A stretch of DNA of 64,000 bases from Ilyonectria destructans (lineage: Eukaryota; Ascomycota; Sordariomycetes; Hypocreales; Nectriaceae), in NCBI GenBank assembly GCA_020740775.1, contig JAHEWK010000043.1, positions 1 through 64,000 of the forward strand. Direction: 5' to 3'. Position 1 is the stretch's first letter. Each line of letters opens with the position of its first letter. Shown in pieces: positions 20,104 through 30,642 of the stretch. The translations under genes and the position numbers were made by a program. The notes below the pieces were generated by a model. That model ran no database searches. It was not told where the DNA came from and was given only the letters and a program-made list of their open reading frames with translations.

Positions 20104-23100
20104 CCTCCAGATCCTCCAGCTCAACGTGGGGAAGAGGGATGCAGTGCAACTGAGCATGATGAACGACGGAGACTTGCGGGACTACGCGGTGCTGGCAGTA
20201 GCCGAACCATACGCATTGAACATGGACGGTACGGTGGTGACAGCACCGAACAACCACAGAAACTGGACGAGATTGATACCGACGAAGAAACACGAGATGC
20301 GATGGCCGATCCGCAGCATGCTCTGGATCCGCAGGGATCTAGAGGCGGAGCAGGTGCCGATACCGTCAGCCGACCTGACGGGAGCAATAATACGACTGCC
20401 CGACCGGGACGTCCTGATGGTATCGGTGTATGTGGAAGGGAGTAATGAGAATGCTCTACGCACGGCAATGGTGCAACTGCACAGGGCGATATCGGGCTTC
20501 CGCAACAGCACAGGGAAAAGAACGGACGTGATCTTGGCAGGCGACTTCAACCGCCACGACCAACTATGGGGAGGTGACGAGGTGACAGGCAGACGCCAAG
20601 GGGAGGCAGATCCAATCATCGACCTTATGGACGAGCATGGCCTCCTCAGTCTCCTCCCCAGAGGAACAAAGACCTGGGAGAGGGGTAGTGCGGAGAGCAC
20701 GATCGACCTGATGCTCGCGTCGTCCGAACTGGCCGAAGAGATGGTTCACTGCGGCATACACCCAACCGAACACGGGTCGGACCATAGGGCAATACGGACA
20801 GAGTTTGACCTCACAACGCCCGAGAGGACGGCTAGTCCAAGACTGCTCTTCAAGAACGCACCGTGGAACACGATCAAGGAGAGGGTGAAGGACCAACTAG
20901 CGCCGCTCCCGTGGGATGGCGGAGTTCAGGCACAGACAGACAGGCTAATGGAAGCGGTCCTCAGCGCAATCCACGCATTGGTCCCACGAGCGAAGCCATC
21001 GCCATACGCAAAGAGATGGTGAACAACAGACCTTACCCGACTCCGGAAAGCCTACACGTACTGGAGAAACCTGGCGAGGGCACAGCGTCGCGCAGGCCAT
21101 AGACAGGACAACCTAGAAAGCAGAGCGAGGGTAGCAGCCAAAGAGTACCACGACACCATCAGAAGACAGAAGAGGGTCCACTGGGAGGACTTCCTCGCAG
21201 ATGGGACCAACATCTGGCAGGCGGCCAAATACCTTAAACCTGGTGGCGACATGGTCGGCGACAAAACCCCCGCGCTGAAAAGGGCGGACGGGACGACAAC
21301 GCAGGACAAAGTGGAACAGGCAGAAGAACTGCTGACGACATTCTTCCCACCGCTACCAGCAACCATAGAGGAGGAAGGCCCACGACCGCGACGGAGAGAA
21401 GTGGCCATGCCGGACTTGACGGTGGAGGAGGTGGAGGAGAAAATCATGGCAGCCAAGGCGTGGAAAGCACCCGGAGAGGACGGACTGCCGGCGATGGTGT
21501 GGAAGTGACTGTGGCCGGTGGTCAAGGAACGCGTGATGCATCTGTTCCGCACTTCACTGAATGAAGGACAGCTACCAGACCAGTGGAGGAGCGCCAAGAT
21601 CATCCCGCTCAAGAAGCCGGACAAGGGCGACTATGCGCTCGCAAAGGCCTGGAGACCAATCTCGCTGCTGTCGACGCTAGGCAAGGTGCTCGAAGCAGTG
21701 GTGGCGGACAGGATCTCGTACGTCGCCGAGACGTTCGGACTCCTGCCCACAAACCACTTTGGGGCAAGGAAACGGCGGTCGGCAGAGCAGGCACTGCTGC
21801 TCTTCCAAGAACAAGTATACAAAGCATGGCGGAACCGCAGGGTGGTCAGCCTAGTCAGCTTCGACATCAAAGGCGCGTACAACGGCGTATTCAAGGACAG
21901 ACTGCTACAGAGGCTGGAAGCAAGAGGCATCCCCAAGAAGCTGGTGCAATGGATAAGCGCGTTCTGCTCCAATCGCACGGCCAGCATCGTGGTGAACGAC
22001 TATGTATCAGAACAACGGGAGCTGCCGCAAGCCGGCCTTCCCCAGGGATCGCCGCTTTCGCTTGTGCTTTTCCTATTCTTCAACGCAGACCTTGTGCAAA
22101 GTAAAATTGACTCGAAAGGCGGATCGATAGCCTTTGTCGACGACTACTCAGCCTGGGTCACGGGACCGACGGTGGAGGCGAACGGGACGACATACAAGCC
22201 ATCATCGACCGGGCACTGGCGTGGGGGAGGCGTAGTGGAGCGACATTTGAACATGACAAGACAACAATTGTCCACTTCACGCGCGTAGCTGAACGTACCA
22301 GCGAGGTGCCATTCATGATCAATGGTGAGGAAGTCAAGCCGAAGGCGAAGGCCAAGCTCCTGGGCGTGGCCATGGACACGAAGCTCAGGTTCAAGGAACA
22401 CATGGCCAAGGCCGCCACTAAAGGTCTCTCGGCAGCCATGTGTCTAAGAAGACTCAGGATGCTGCCGCCGCAGGCTGCCAGACAACTCTTCGTCGCGAAC
22501 GTGGCGCCAGCCATGGATTACGCGTCTGTCGTGTGGTCGCATGCGCGCGGCGAAAGGGAATTGAAAGAGTTCAACAGGGCACAGAAAATAGGAGCGCGGG
22601 CCATCACGGGAGCCTTCCAGACGGTGGCGAGGGCAGTAGCGGAAGCGGAAGCCAACATCCAAACAGTACGCGAGCGACATGCCCTGGCCGGAATGAAGTT
22701 GTACATCAATGTGCACACACTGCCAAAGAAGCACCCGCTCGCGACACTCAAGGTGTCGACGAGCCGAAGGTACATCTCGCCGATGAAGAGATTGGCGCTG
22801 ACCCACGGCAAGAACGGAACCGGGCGGATGGAGACAATTGACGCCTACGCAGCACCGCCGTGGCACGCCCGCGTGTCGTTGGTGTGCGAGGTAGAGCGGA
22901 AGATGGCGATAGCAGCAGCCAATAGTGCCGAAGATATCACTATCACGACCAGCGCTTCGGACAGAGGAGGAATGGTGGGCATGGGAGGCATCATCAGCCA
23001 CAAAGCAGCAGGGCAAGAGAATAGGGTCGTGGCCAGGTACTCGGTCACTCTCGGCTCGCGAGACGACCAGAACCCCTACACGGCCGAGCTGGGGGCGATA

Positions 23101-23866
23101 GCGATGGCATTGCGATGCATGCCTGACGGACTACGGGACCGAAAACTTACCATACTGTCAAGCGGCCAGTCAGCGCTGAAGGCGATCGCGCGACCGCGAC
23201 AACAATCGGGACAGTGCGTCACCCGGGAGATCTACAACCACATCCGACGGCTGGGAAAAGGCAACAACAGGGTCAAGATGATCTGGGTACCATCGCAGAA
23301 CGACGATTTCCCTTTGGGACCTAAGGCGAAAAGACAGGCCCAGAGAGCAACTGAATCGGGGCGCGCGGCAGAGACGCAGCCATACCAAGCTCGATCGACA
23401 CGAACAAGACTGACAAAAGAGCAGCTACAACAACACCAGACGCTACCGGACAGAGTGGGCGGCTTCTCCAAGAGGGTTGACAAAGCGCTACCAGGCAAAC
23501 ACACAAAGGTGCTATACGACGGACTAAAGAGGCGCGAAGCAGACACGCTTTCACAGCTAGGTACGCACGGGAATGGCGAGGATCAATAGCTACCTGTCGA
23601 GGATCGGCGCGGTGGAATCAGAGTTGTGCGACTGTGGACGGGCAGTCGAGACAATGGAACATTTTCTCTTTCGATGCACCAAGTGGGATGCACAACGCGA
23701 AGGCATAAGACAATTCGGGCAAAGCGAGATGGGAAACCTGTCGTTCTTTTTGGGAGGAAAGTCGGCATTGGACGGACCGAAGTGGTCACCTAACCTACAG
23801 GCGGTGCGAGCAACGATCAAATTCGCGATGGAGACGGGAAGACTAGGAGCAAGGGAGGAGAATTGA
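20084..23866 (+). pseudogene. LINE ORF2: endonuclease, reverse transcriptase, RNase H
   Basis: The order is AP-type endonuclease (LQILQLNVGKRD, VAEPYAL, DVILAGDFNRHDQLWGG, HGSDHRAI), reverse transcriptase (WKAPGEDGLPA, WRPISLLSTLGK, SFDIKGAYNGV, GLPQGSPLS, AFVDDYSAW), RNase H (NPYTAELGAIAMAL) and a C-terminal CCHC motif (CDCGRAVETMEHFLFRC). Stops lie at about 21020 (TGA) and 21507 (TGA), and frameshifts near 22180 and 23562. In the RNase H part the first Asp position reads TTSAS, the second reads SSGQ, and the usual His site reads VPSQND. Only the Glu is kept, so this domain looks catalytically dead independently of the stops. Confidence 0.85.
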
Positions 23867-24388
23867 ACACATTAACAACCAGAACGGGGAAATCCTAACA
23901 CAACACAGCCTCATTTTGACAGACCACGCTTCAGCTGCTGAGGATAGGATGCTGAACACTTGGAGAGATCGACCTTCAAGCAGGCCTGTCAGACGGAGTC
24001 AAGCGAGGCCAAAAGAAAGCGATTCAGGGAGAGAAAGTGGGGCTTTACTTTGTGGTCAGGATTGAAGTGGCAGAAATGTAAATAGCATAGCGTGTTCCAT
24101 GGCCCTATGAGATCCGTTCTCCCGGGCGTAATAAATCTACTACTACTATTTGCTGACTCATCCCCGCTCCTCGTGCCTGGTGGTTGAGGCATGTCTGGGC
24201 GACGTCAAGATTCATGGATTTGTTTCAACTTGCACTGGTTGGATTGGAACGCCGTCAAGCGGGTACGAGAACCAGAAGCGGTAAAAGCAACAAGGCTCAG
24301 CCCTCTCGGAGTTTATCATGGCAGATGATCGGAGCAAGGGACGTCCATTACCATGCTTCGAGGCTATTAAGCTAGCTGAAAAATTAGA

Positions 24389-25898
24389 TTATAATGAGAC
24401 ATTAGACCTTGAGCTCCCCCGGTCGAGATCTGTCATCGAGACCAAATGTGTCTCATCGTTATCCCCGAACTCAATAGCATACTCCCTCTGACAGATGATT
24501 CCTTCAGCGCCCGTTCGCTGCTGAGAGCCCTTCGCGTATACAGTTGTCCGCGTGTCAGACCCCAAAACCCTGCTCCTGTTGCTTGACTTGCCAGCCTCGT
24601 CTCTTCCGGTCTGACCAGAGGGGTGTTGATTAGAGGTACCCAAAATCCTCGGAAACAGCCGGGCGAGGAGTATCCTCAGAGATGGCAGGCAGGCGCATAT
24701 AATTCCGATGTTCATCTCGATAATAGACCATGTAGTGATGCCGAGGGAGCCCTGAGTAGGGTTGGGAACATGTAGTGTAAATCGAATAAGGGAGTGTAGG
24801 CGAAGAATGCTGATAATCGTCACACTAGAACCAGGTTAGATTGATTCTGGGAAGAGTGATGGGGAGAAACCTACAAGGTCCCAACGCAAAACATAATGCC
24901 AACTCCAACCTTCTTTTTCCAGTCCAAGTTCAAAGCCTTCAACTGTGATAGAGGGACTATCAACATCCAGATATCAATGGCAATGCCCACAGCTGCATGA
25001 CTCCAAACTATGGCATTTGAATTGGCGCAATGCCCTTGATGTTCGCCATCCCACTGATTCCAGAAGTAGCTGACAGGCTGGCATTGGAAACCAAAAGCAA
25101 GACAAAATGCAATACCAGATACAGCATTAAGTATGACGGTGCCCCATAGGGTCCGGCGGACACTTTGAGTTGGGAAGATGCGGAGGTAAAAGAAAAGCAG
25201 AGAAAGCTTTAGCAATGGGAGCGTTGCCATATAGGCAAAGCCTCCAGCATATAAATATATGCCAAATGTAGTTATGTCGGCGGGGGATAGGGTCCATATG
25301 TCTCGGCCGAGCCCGTGGGGTATAGTGCCACAGACCATAAAGAACATGTTAATGAAGCATGTTAGGTAGCTGAGGAGGATGAACCAGTCGTCGAGCCAGA
25401 TCGGGGCGCCCCAGAAAATCTTGGCAGAGAATCTCTGGAGCACGAAAAGCGCAGAGATGATTGCGAGTGCGATAGCCTGTACAAAAGCTCCCCGCGAATT
25501 GTCGCGGACGGGCGCACCGCAGCTGGTCTGGCTTGAATTCGTGGCAACTTGAGGGAAGTTAGTCGGCATAAGATGGAAATCGTTCAGGCGACATACTGAG
25601 AGATTCCTTCACAGTGCAGCTCTTTGTTATGCAACCCGCCGCCTCCATCTGGAAGGCTTGGTTGGAGCAAAGACATCCTTGGTCCGTATCCTTGCATGTC
25701 GAGTTGGCCATGGCGGTAGTAAAACACTGGACCTGAAGGGGGTGGAAATTGAGCAAGGTTCGATGAGTTGGTGTCGCTTGGACATGACAAACTTACCGCG
25801 CAATCGGGCATCCCAGTAGGCACAGATGGTGATGCTGATGCGGTCTGTGCGAGTGCCAGGAGGCAAACCCGCACGGAGAGTAGCCAAAGGGCTTTCAT
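24389..25898 (-). CDS. CFEM- and rhodopsin-domain membrane receptor (PTH11-like)
   Basis: Fungal proteins of this type are seven-helix surface receptors implicated in host or surface sensing; the ligand is unknown. Four exons join in phase: 25898-25797, 25732-25597, 25547-24875 and 24824-24389 (448 residues). Exon 1 encodes a signal peptide (MKALWLLSVRVCLLALAQ). The CFEM region spans exons 1-3 and shows eight Cys (PDCA, VQCF, STCK, GCLC, AAGC, KSCT, TSCG). The rhodopsin-type part begins RGAFVQAIALAIISALFVL, with PIWLDDWFILLSYL, LLKLSLLFFYLRIF and DIWMLIVPL. The tail is hydrophilic. Introns have GTAAGT, GTATGT and GTAGGT donors. A short uncharacterised interval separates it from the LINE. Confidence 0.85.
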
Positions 25899-26630
25899 CT
25901 CTAATATGAGGAGGCCAGCGACTGGCGAGGGTCGCGATAATTGAGAGGGCAGAGAGGGATGAGCTGTATATGTAGATTGCTGTTGAGTTGTGATACAATA
26001 CAATAAGGGGTTTGACAGCTCTGGCAGAGTTATTGTCACGCACATGCTTTAAAAAGCTAGACTACGGAACCTTTATGTGGCGTTTGCCAGCATATCAGAT
26101 GGCTGCGAATAAGATTACCCGCTACGGAGAGTCCGGCATTACGCTAAGTCGTTAGGGGACAGACAGTTGCAGGGTGACAACGAGGAATCGTCGCTAAGCA
26201 GTATCGTGTTAGTCTGGTTGCGCGCATGACACCTCACTTACCCCGGGGCTCCCCTCAAATCCAATCGGATGGCTAGCATTTCCCCCACCGCGCTTTGACT
26301 TTTGCACTGATGGGACATGGGACGGAGGAACCCAGTGGCTGATCGGCAGCCAGCAGCGACAACACGAAGGCAACTTCTCGGAGCCAGAACCGACCCCCGA
26401 CGAACTTTTAGCGGGGTGCGCGCCAGACCGGGCTTGTGGGCCACTTACTCACGTTTCCCCCGCCGTCCCAACTTAGTGGCCCATGCGGCCCAGCCCCCTT
26501 CCCCCCGCCCTTTTAGTGCGGCCGCAATGCCCATGCAGCCGCATTAGTATCCGGAGGGAGGGGAAGGGAAGGGACGGGTTCTGGAGAGTTTGCAGGTGTG
26601 TGACAAACGGCGATTCGCCCCAATTCATTC
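25899..26630. other. Intergenic, GC-rich toward the right
   Basis: This is the presumed promoter region of the CFEM receptor plus a C-rich segment at 26440-26540. Open frames on both strands overlap in the GC-rich part without any recognisable domain. I see no supported gene. Confidence 0.4.
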
Positions 26631-27467
26631 TGTTGAATTGGAGGCATGTTGGAACACCAGGGCTCCAGGGAGTCACGTGAGAAATAGGGGGTGTCGGGTT
26701 ACCTCAGCAAGCTCAGACCATTTTGCTCGTGCCAAGGCACCTATACCTAACCGGTAAAGGTCACCTGACGTCCTCGAGCAAATGGTCTGAGGATTCTGTC
26801 AAAGATTTTGGGCCTGAGTCAAGATGGGCACAACGCGAGCATAATAAGATGATAGGCATTTAAATGCTGGCTGCCGGAAGCGTTGTATAATACTCAATAG
26901 CACTTCACTGATTTTAACCGTGTTTCCTCTAAGTTTCGTTGGCTATTCGGCGGAAGAATTGCTCGGACGACGATTGTGCCAAAGTATTCGTTCACGACAT
27001 ATCAGCGTTTTTCACAAGATACATGCATACGGGTGTCACAAAAGTTGATTTCTGGATATAATGTATCTTAATGAACAGCCCAGTGAAATTGAGGACAAAT
27101 ATACCCTGATTTTATGTGGCTATTGATGGATATGAAAAAAAGTGATACTTCGGAAGCGCGAAAATTGTCGAGTAGTCAGTGTGTGCAGCCTGACAGAATC
27201 CTCAGACCATTTGCTCGAGGACGTCAGGTGACCTTTACCGATTAGGTATAGGTGCCTTGGCACGAGCAAAATGGTCTGAGCTTGCTGAGGTAAGTGTCGG
27301 GACCGACTCGGAAGGGGCTCGCCGAGCCTCCGGCCGGATAGCCGGTATTAGGAAGAAAAGGAAAGCTAGACCTCCCGGACCTCAAGGGGCGGGAGCTACA
27401 GTGAAAAAAGATACACAATACACACACATGTTCAAGGTCATCAAGTGGTCATACGAGCTATCCAACA
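26631..27467. mobile_element. LTR (TGTTG...CAACA family) interrupted by a MITE
   Basis: The outer parts, TGTTGAATTGGAGGCATG at the left and GAGCTATCCAACA at the right, match the reverse complement of the solo LTR at 30386-30614 along its whole length. Without the MITE and one 8-bp duplication this copy is about 234 bp. The expected 5-bp duplication is absent here (CATTC against CAAAT), so one flank was probably lost or rearranged. The right side abuts a truncated hAT coding fragment. Confidence 0.8.
26699..27293. mobile_element. hAT-type MITE with 103-bp terminal inverted repeats
   Basis: The left repeat 26699-26801 (TTACCTCAGCAAGC...GGATTCTGTCA) is the reverse complement of 27191-27293 with a single visible mismatch. 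The 595-bp element is flanked by GTGTCGGG at 26691-26698 and 27294-27301, an 8-bp duplication that points to hAT mobilisation. The 390-bp interior has no coding capacity. The near-perfect repeats suggest recent insertion. Confidence 0.9.
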
Positions 27468-27812
27468 CAAATAGTCGAAGATTTCTCGGAGGATGGGGTT
27501 CTCGGCGAAGGAAAAGGACTGGTTGCTACTGACGATTAATTCGACTAGCATACGCTGAAAGTGTTGCTTATCAAAGCGTGAGATGAAGCTATTCGCGATA
27601 TTCTGTTCCGTAGGCTTGTTGATGTCCAGTTTCAAAACAGAGGCAATAGTCGGCTGGTTCGATTTCAGTGCGCCTTCGGATTTCAGCTGTGCTGTGCTCT
27701 TTTTCTCTCCCTCTGGTGCTGGTGTTTTTGTCACGGGCCAGGGCCTATATCCTTGCGGCTGTGCCGCAAGACGTACTAGGCACGTGCGCGCCAGGGATGA
27801 TAATCGTTTCAC
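27468..27812 (-). pseudogene. hAT transposase N-terminal fragment
   Basis: The minus-strand frame contains NQPTIASVLKLDINKPTE, SFISRFDKQHFQRMLVELIV and FAENPILREIFDYL, the region just after the BED finger in fungal hAT transposases. It stops abruptly at the LTR boundary at 27467, where the frame continues into LTR-derived residues. No further hAT coding is visible on the far side of the LTR. Confidence 0.7.
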
Positions 27813-27976
27813 AGCTCAGGGGCACTTGGGAACTTCTTTCTTTCTTCTTTATCTTTGATGTAAATTGCATCCTGGACTAGATAGCTGGAATACAGTTACT
27901 AGAAGCCGTTCACACTACCCCTATTATTATAAGATCCTTAAAATCATAACCTATTATAATAAATAAAATATTATTA

Positions 27977-30292
27977 ACGTACATGATAATGAGTCGGGGA
28001 TTTCCGGTCTTTTGGGGAATTAGGTCATTTGATCAGATCCTTGCCGCGACTAGGGCTAAGATTGACGGCTTCCTTCAACAGGAAATACCGTACCGGATAG
28101 GACCAGTGGCTTGACCCATTGGGGCCATAAATTGGGAGACCTCATGCAAGGTCTATTAGTAGGCATCATCGACCTAGCATCACGCTTCGAGCATCTCATT
28201 CAATTGACAGTCTTTTGGCCTATTCTTTTGAGACCCCATCAGAGATCCATTTGATCAAATGGTATCAGCTGAGAGGTTCGTCATTTTTGCTCAATTGGGC
28301 TATTTATCAAGAATTTGATCCCGACTCTGCCCACTCTTCCCGTCACAACACTATTGCGGTCATCACAGCTCTGCCTCTGGGTGGGTTGTGTGTTCTTAGT
28401 GTCCTCTGTTCCCGCCCTCACTCAATAAGCGAGTCGGAAATACAAGCGAGTCGGAAAAAATTCCTCAACTCTCCTTCTTTTTATTCAATCAATCATTTCT
28501 CAACCACCAAATACGACACAGTCGAGCAAAGAGGCAAATATCATCCTTGCCCTTCAGGCTCTTCAAAATGATCCAAAATTACGCGTCTACCCTACTGCGA
28601 GGATTTACAAAGTCCCGCCTAGTACCCTCTATGACCGACATCATGGCAAACCTTCTCGAGGCGATATTATCCCTAATTCGCGTCGACTAACCGATCTCGA
28701 GGAACAGATCATTGTTCAATTCATTCTCGACCTGGATTCGCGAGGATTTCCCCCGCGACTGCGTGGTGTTGAAGAAATGGCTAACCGACTGCTCGCTGAC
28801 CGCAACGCGTCACCGGTCGGCAAGCGCTGGGCTTCCAACTTCGTCAGGCGACAACCAGAGCTCAAGACGCGTTTTTTTCGTAAATATGACTATCAGAGGG
28901 CCAAATGCGAAGATCCAACTATTATTCGCAATTGGTTCCGGCTCGTGGAGAACACAATCGCGAAATATGGTATCGACCTAGCTGATATCTACAACTTTGA
29001 TGAGACCGGCTTTATGATGGGCATAATCGCAAGCGGAATGGTCGTCACAGGCGCAGATAGGCGTGGAAATCCGAAATCAGTCCAGCCTGGAAACCGGGAA
29101 TGGGTTACGGTCATTCAGGCGATCAATGCGGAAGGCTGGGCGATCCAGCCATTCATCGTGGTTGCAGGCTAATATCACCTCGCTAGCTGGTACCAGGAAA
29201 GCAACCTCCCGAGTGATTGGGCTATTGCAACAACTCCAAATGGCTGGACCGATAATGAAACAGGTCTTGAGTGGCTCAAGCACTTTAATCGGCATACAAA
29301 GAATCAATCGACCGGTCGCTATCGTCTTCTGATCCTCGATGGGCACAAAAGTCACCACTCCGTCGACTTTGAGAAATATTGTGAAGAGAACCACATCATT
29401 ACGCTATGTATGCCGCCTCATTCATCTCACCTGCTTCAGCCTCTTGATGTCGGGTGCTTTGGGCCGCTTAAAATAGCCTATAGTCGAGCAATTGAGCAAT
29501 TGATCAGATGCTCCATAACTCACGTTTCGAAGACTGGGTTCTTCTCAGCCTTCTACGCTGCCCACAAAGCCGCCATGACAAGGAGTAATATTGAGGGAGG
29601 TTTTCGAGGGGCCGGACTTGTTCCCTTGAACCCAGAAAACGTCATATCGAAGCTTGATATGCAGCTACGGACTCCAACACCGGTGAGGGAGGAGATCAGC
29701 CTTCCCGACCCTTGGGTCTCGAAGACCCCAAAGACTATACTTGAAGCTAGCTCTCAGTCTGAATACCTCGAAAGACGAATGAGAAGACATCAGAGCAGCT
29801 CTCCAGCATCAATTCTTGAGGCGCTGAAGTCACTTTCAAAGGGAACGAAGGCGATAATGCATCAGAACGCCCTATTGAAGTCTGAGGTCCAGATCCTTCG
29901 ACAGGCAAATGAGACTCTTAGCAAACAGCGCAGAGCGAAAAGAACCCGCCTACGTAAAGGAGGGAAGATGACTCTAGATGAGGGGAGGGATGAAATGGAT
30001 CAGAGAGATATTGATGCGCAGGTAGTAGCTGAATCGTCGAAAAGTGGTGGTCGAGAGAGGTCAGCGATGCCGAGGGAAAGGCGCTGTGGAACTTGTGGAA
30101 AGGCCAGTCATAATGTAAGGACCTGTTCAGGTTATAATTGAGACTTCTGAAGAAGAGGATAACGATTAGTTTTAATTGATTTAAGGCGTTGTTGTGTTTT
30201 TATTAAAGTTTTTATCTTAATAGTGTGGGATTTTTTCCGACTCACTTATATTTCCGACTCGCTTATATTTCCGACTCACTTATCATGTACGT
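27977..30292 (+). mobile_element. Second Pogo-type element with an extra LTR-like segment
   Basis: The ends start ACGTACATGATAA on the left and finish with the reverse complement on the right, with TA at 27975-27976 and 30293-30294. The right subterminal part has three GAGTCGGAAATATAAG-type repeats. On the left only one precedes about 420 bp of foreign sequence, and two further repeats resume at 28423-28455. The foreign piece includes TTTGATCAAATGGTATCAGC, like a Copia primer-binding site after an LTR end. The flanks are AT-rich. Confidence 0.8.
28513..30141 (+). pseudogene. Pogo-type transposase with lost start and one stop
   Basis: This is a relative of the 2191-3885 transposase along its whole length, including NFDETGFMMG, LLILDGHKSHH, PPHSSHLLQPLDVG and the terminal CCHC motif CGTCGKASHNVRTC. 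The codon aligned with the other copy's METLSKEN start is ACG at 28513. A TAA at 29170-29172 replaces the CAA found at the matching VVAGQYHLA position of the intact copy. The frame is otherwise continuous to TGA at 30141. Both lesions are single transitions, and the stop is a CpA-to-TpA change. Confidence 0.85.
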
Positions 30293-30385
30293 TATAATTA
30301 TTATAAATTAGCAGAAAATAACTATATAAAGAGAATTATAATAACTTACGGGATTAGGTATATTAAGTAAATTTTATACGTATTG

Positions 30386-30614
30386 TGTTGGATTGCTGGT
30401 ATGACCAATTGATGACCTTGAACATCGTGTGTATTGTGTATCTGTTCACTGTAACTCCCGCCCCTTAAGGTCAGGGAGGTCTAGGTCTCCCTTGCTTCCT
30501 AATGCGGGCTAGCTGGCCGAGGGCGCGGCGAGCCCCTGTCGATGCGGCCTCGATAGGCCCCTATTCCTCACGTGACTTCCTGGAGCCCTGGTGTTCCATG
30601 CCTCCAATTCAACA
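30386..30614. mobile_element. Solo LTR, 229 bp, with TATTG duplication
   Basis: It starts TGTTGGATTGCTGGTATG, ends CAATTCAACA and is flanked by TATTG at 30381-30385 and 30615-30619. It is the same family as the MITE-bearing LTR at 26631-27467, in opposite orientation. It lies between two Pogo-type elements. Confidence 0.9.
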
Positions 30615-30642
30615 TATTGGATCACTTATACCGAGGAAACTA

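Larger units (their letters stand above)
18660..24151 (+). mobile_element. Tad1-type non-LTR retrotransposon (LINE), inactive
   Basis: There are two overlapping frames: ORF1 (zinc-knuckle nucleic-acid binding) and ORF2 (endonuclease, reverse transcriptase, RNase H, terminal zinc motif). The 3' end reads CCCGGGCGTAATAAA followed by a CTA-repeat tail (CTACTACTACT, about 24132-24145), typical of LINEs that end in short tandem repeats. The 5' limit is not sharp. ORF2 carries stops and frameshifts, so the copy cannot move by itself. Confidence 0.8.

Noticed and set aside
26230..26680. Overlapping open frames in GC-rich sequence
   Set aside because: Open on several frames at once because of base composition; no domain and low complexity.
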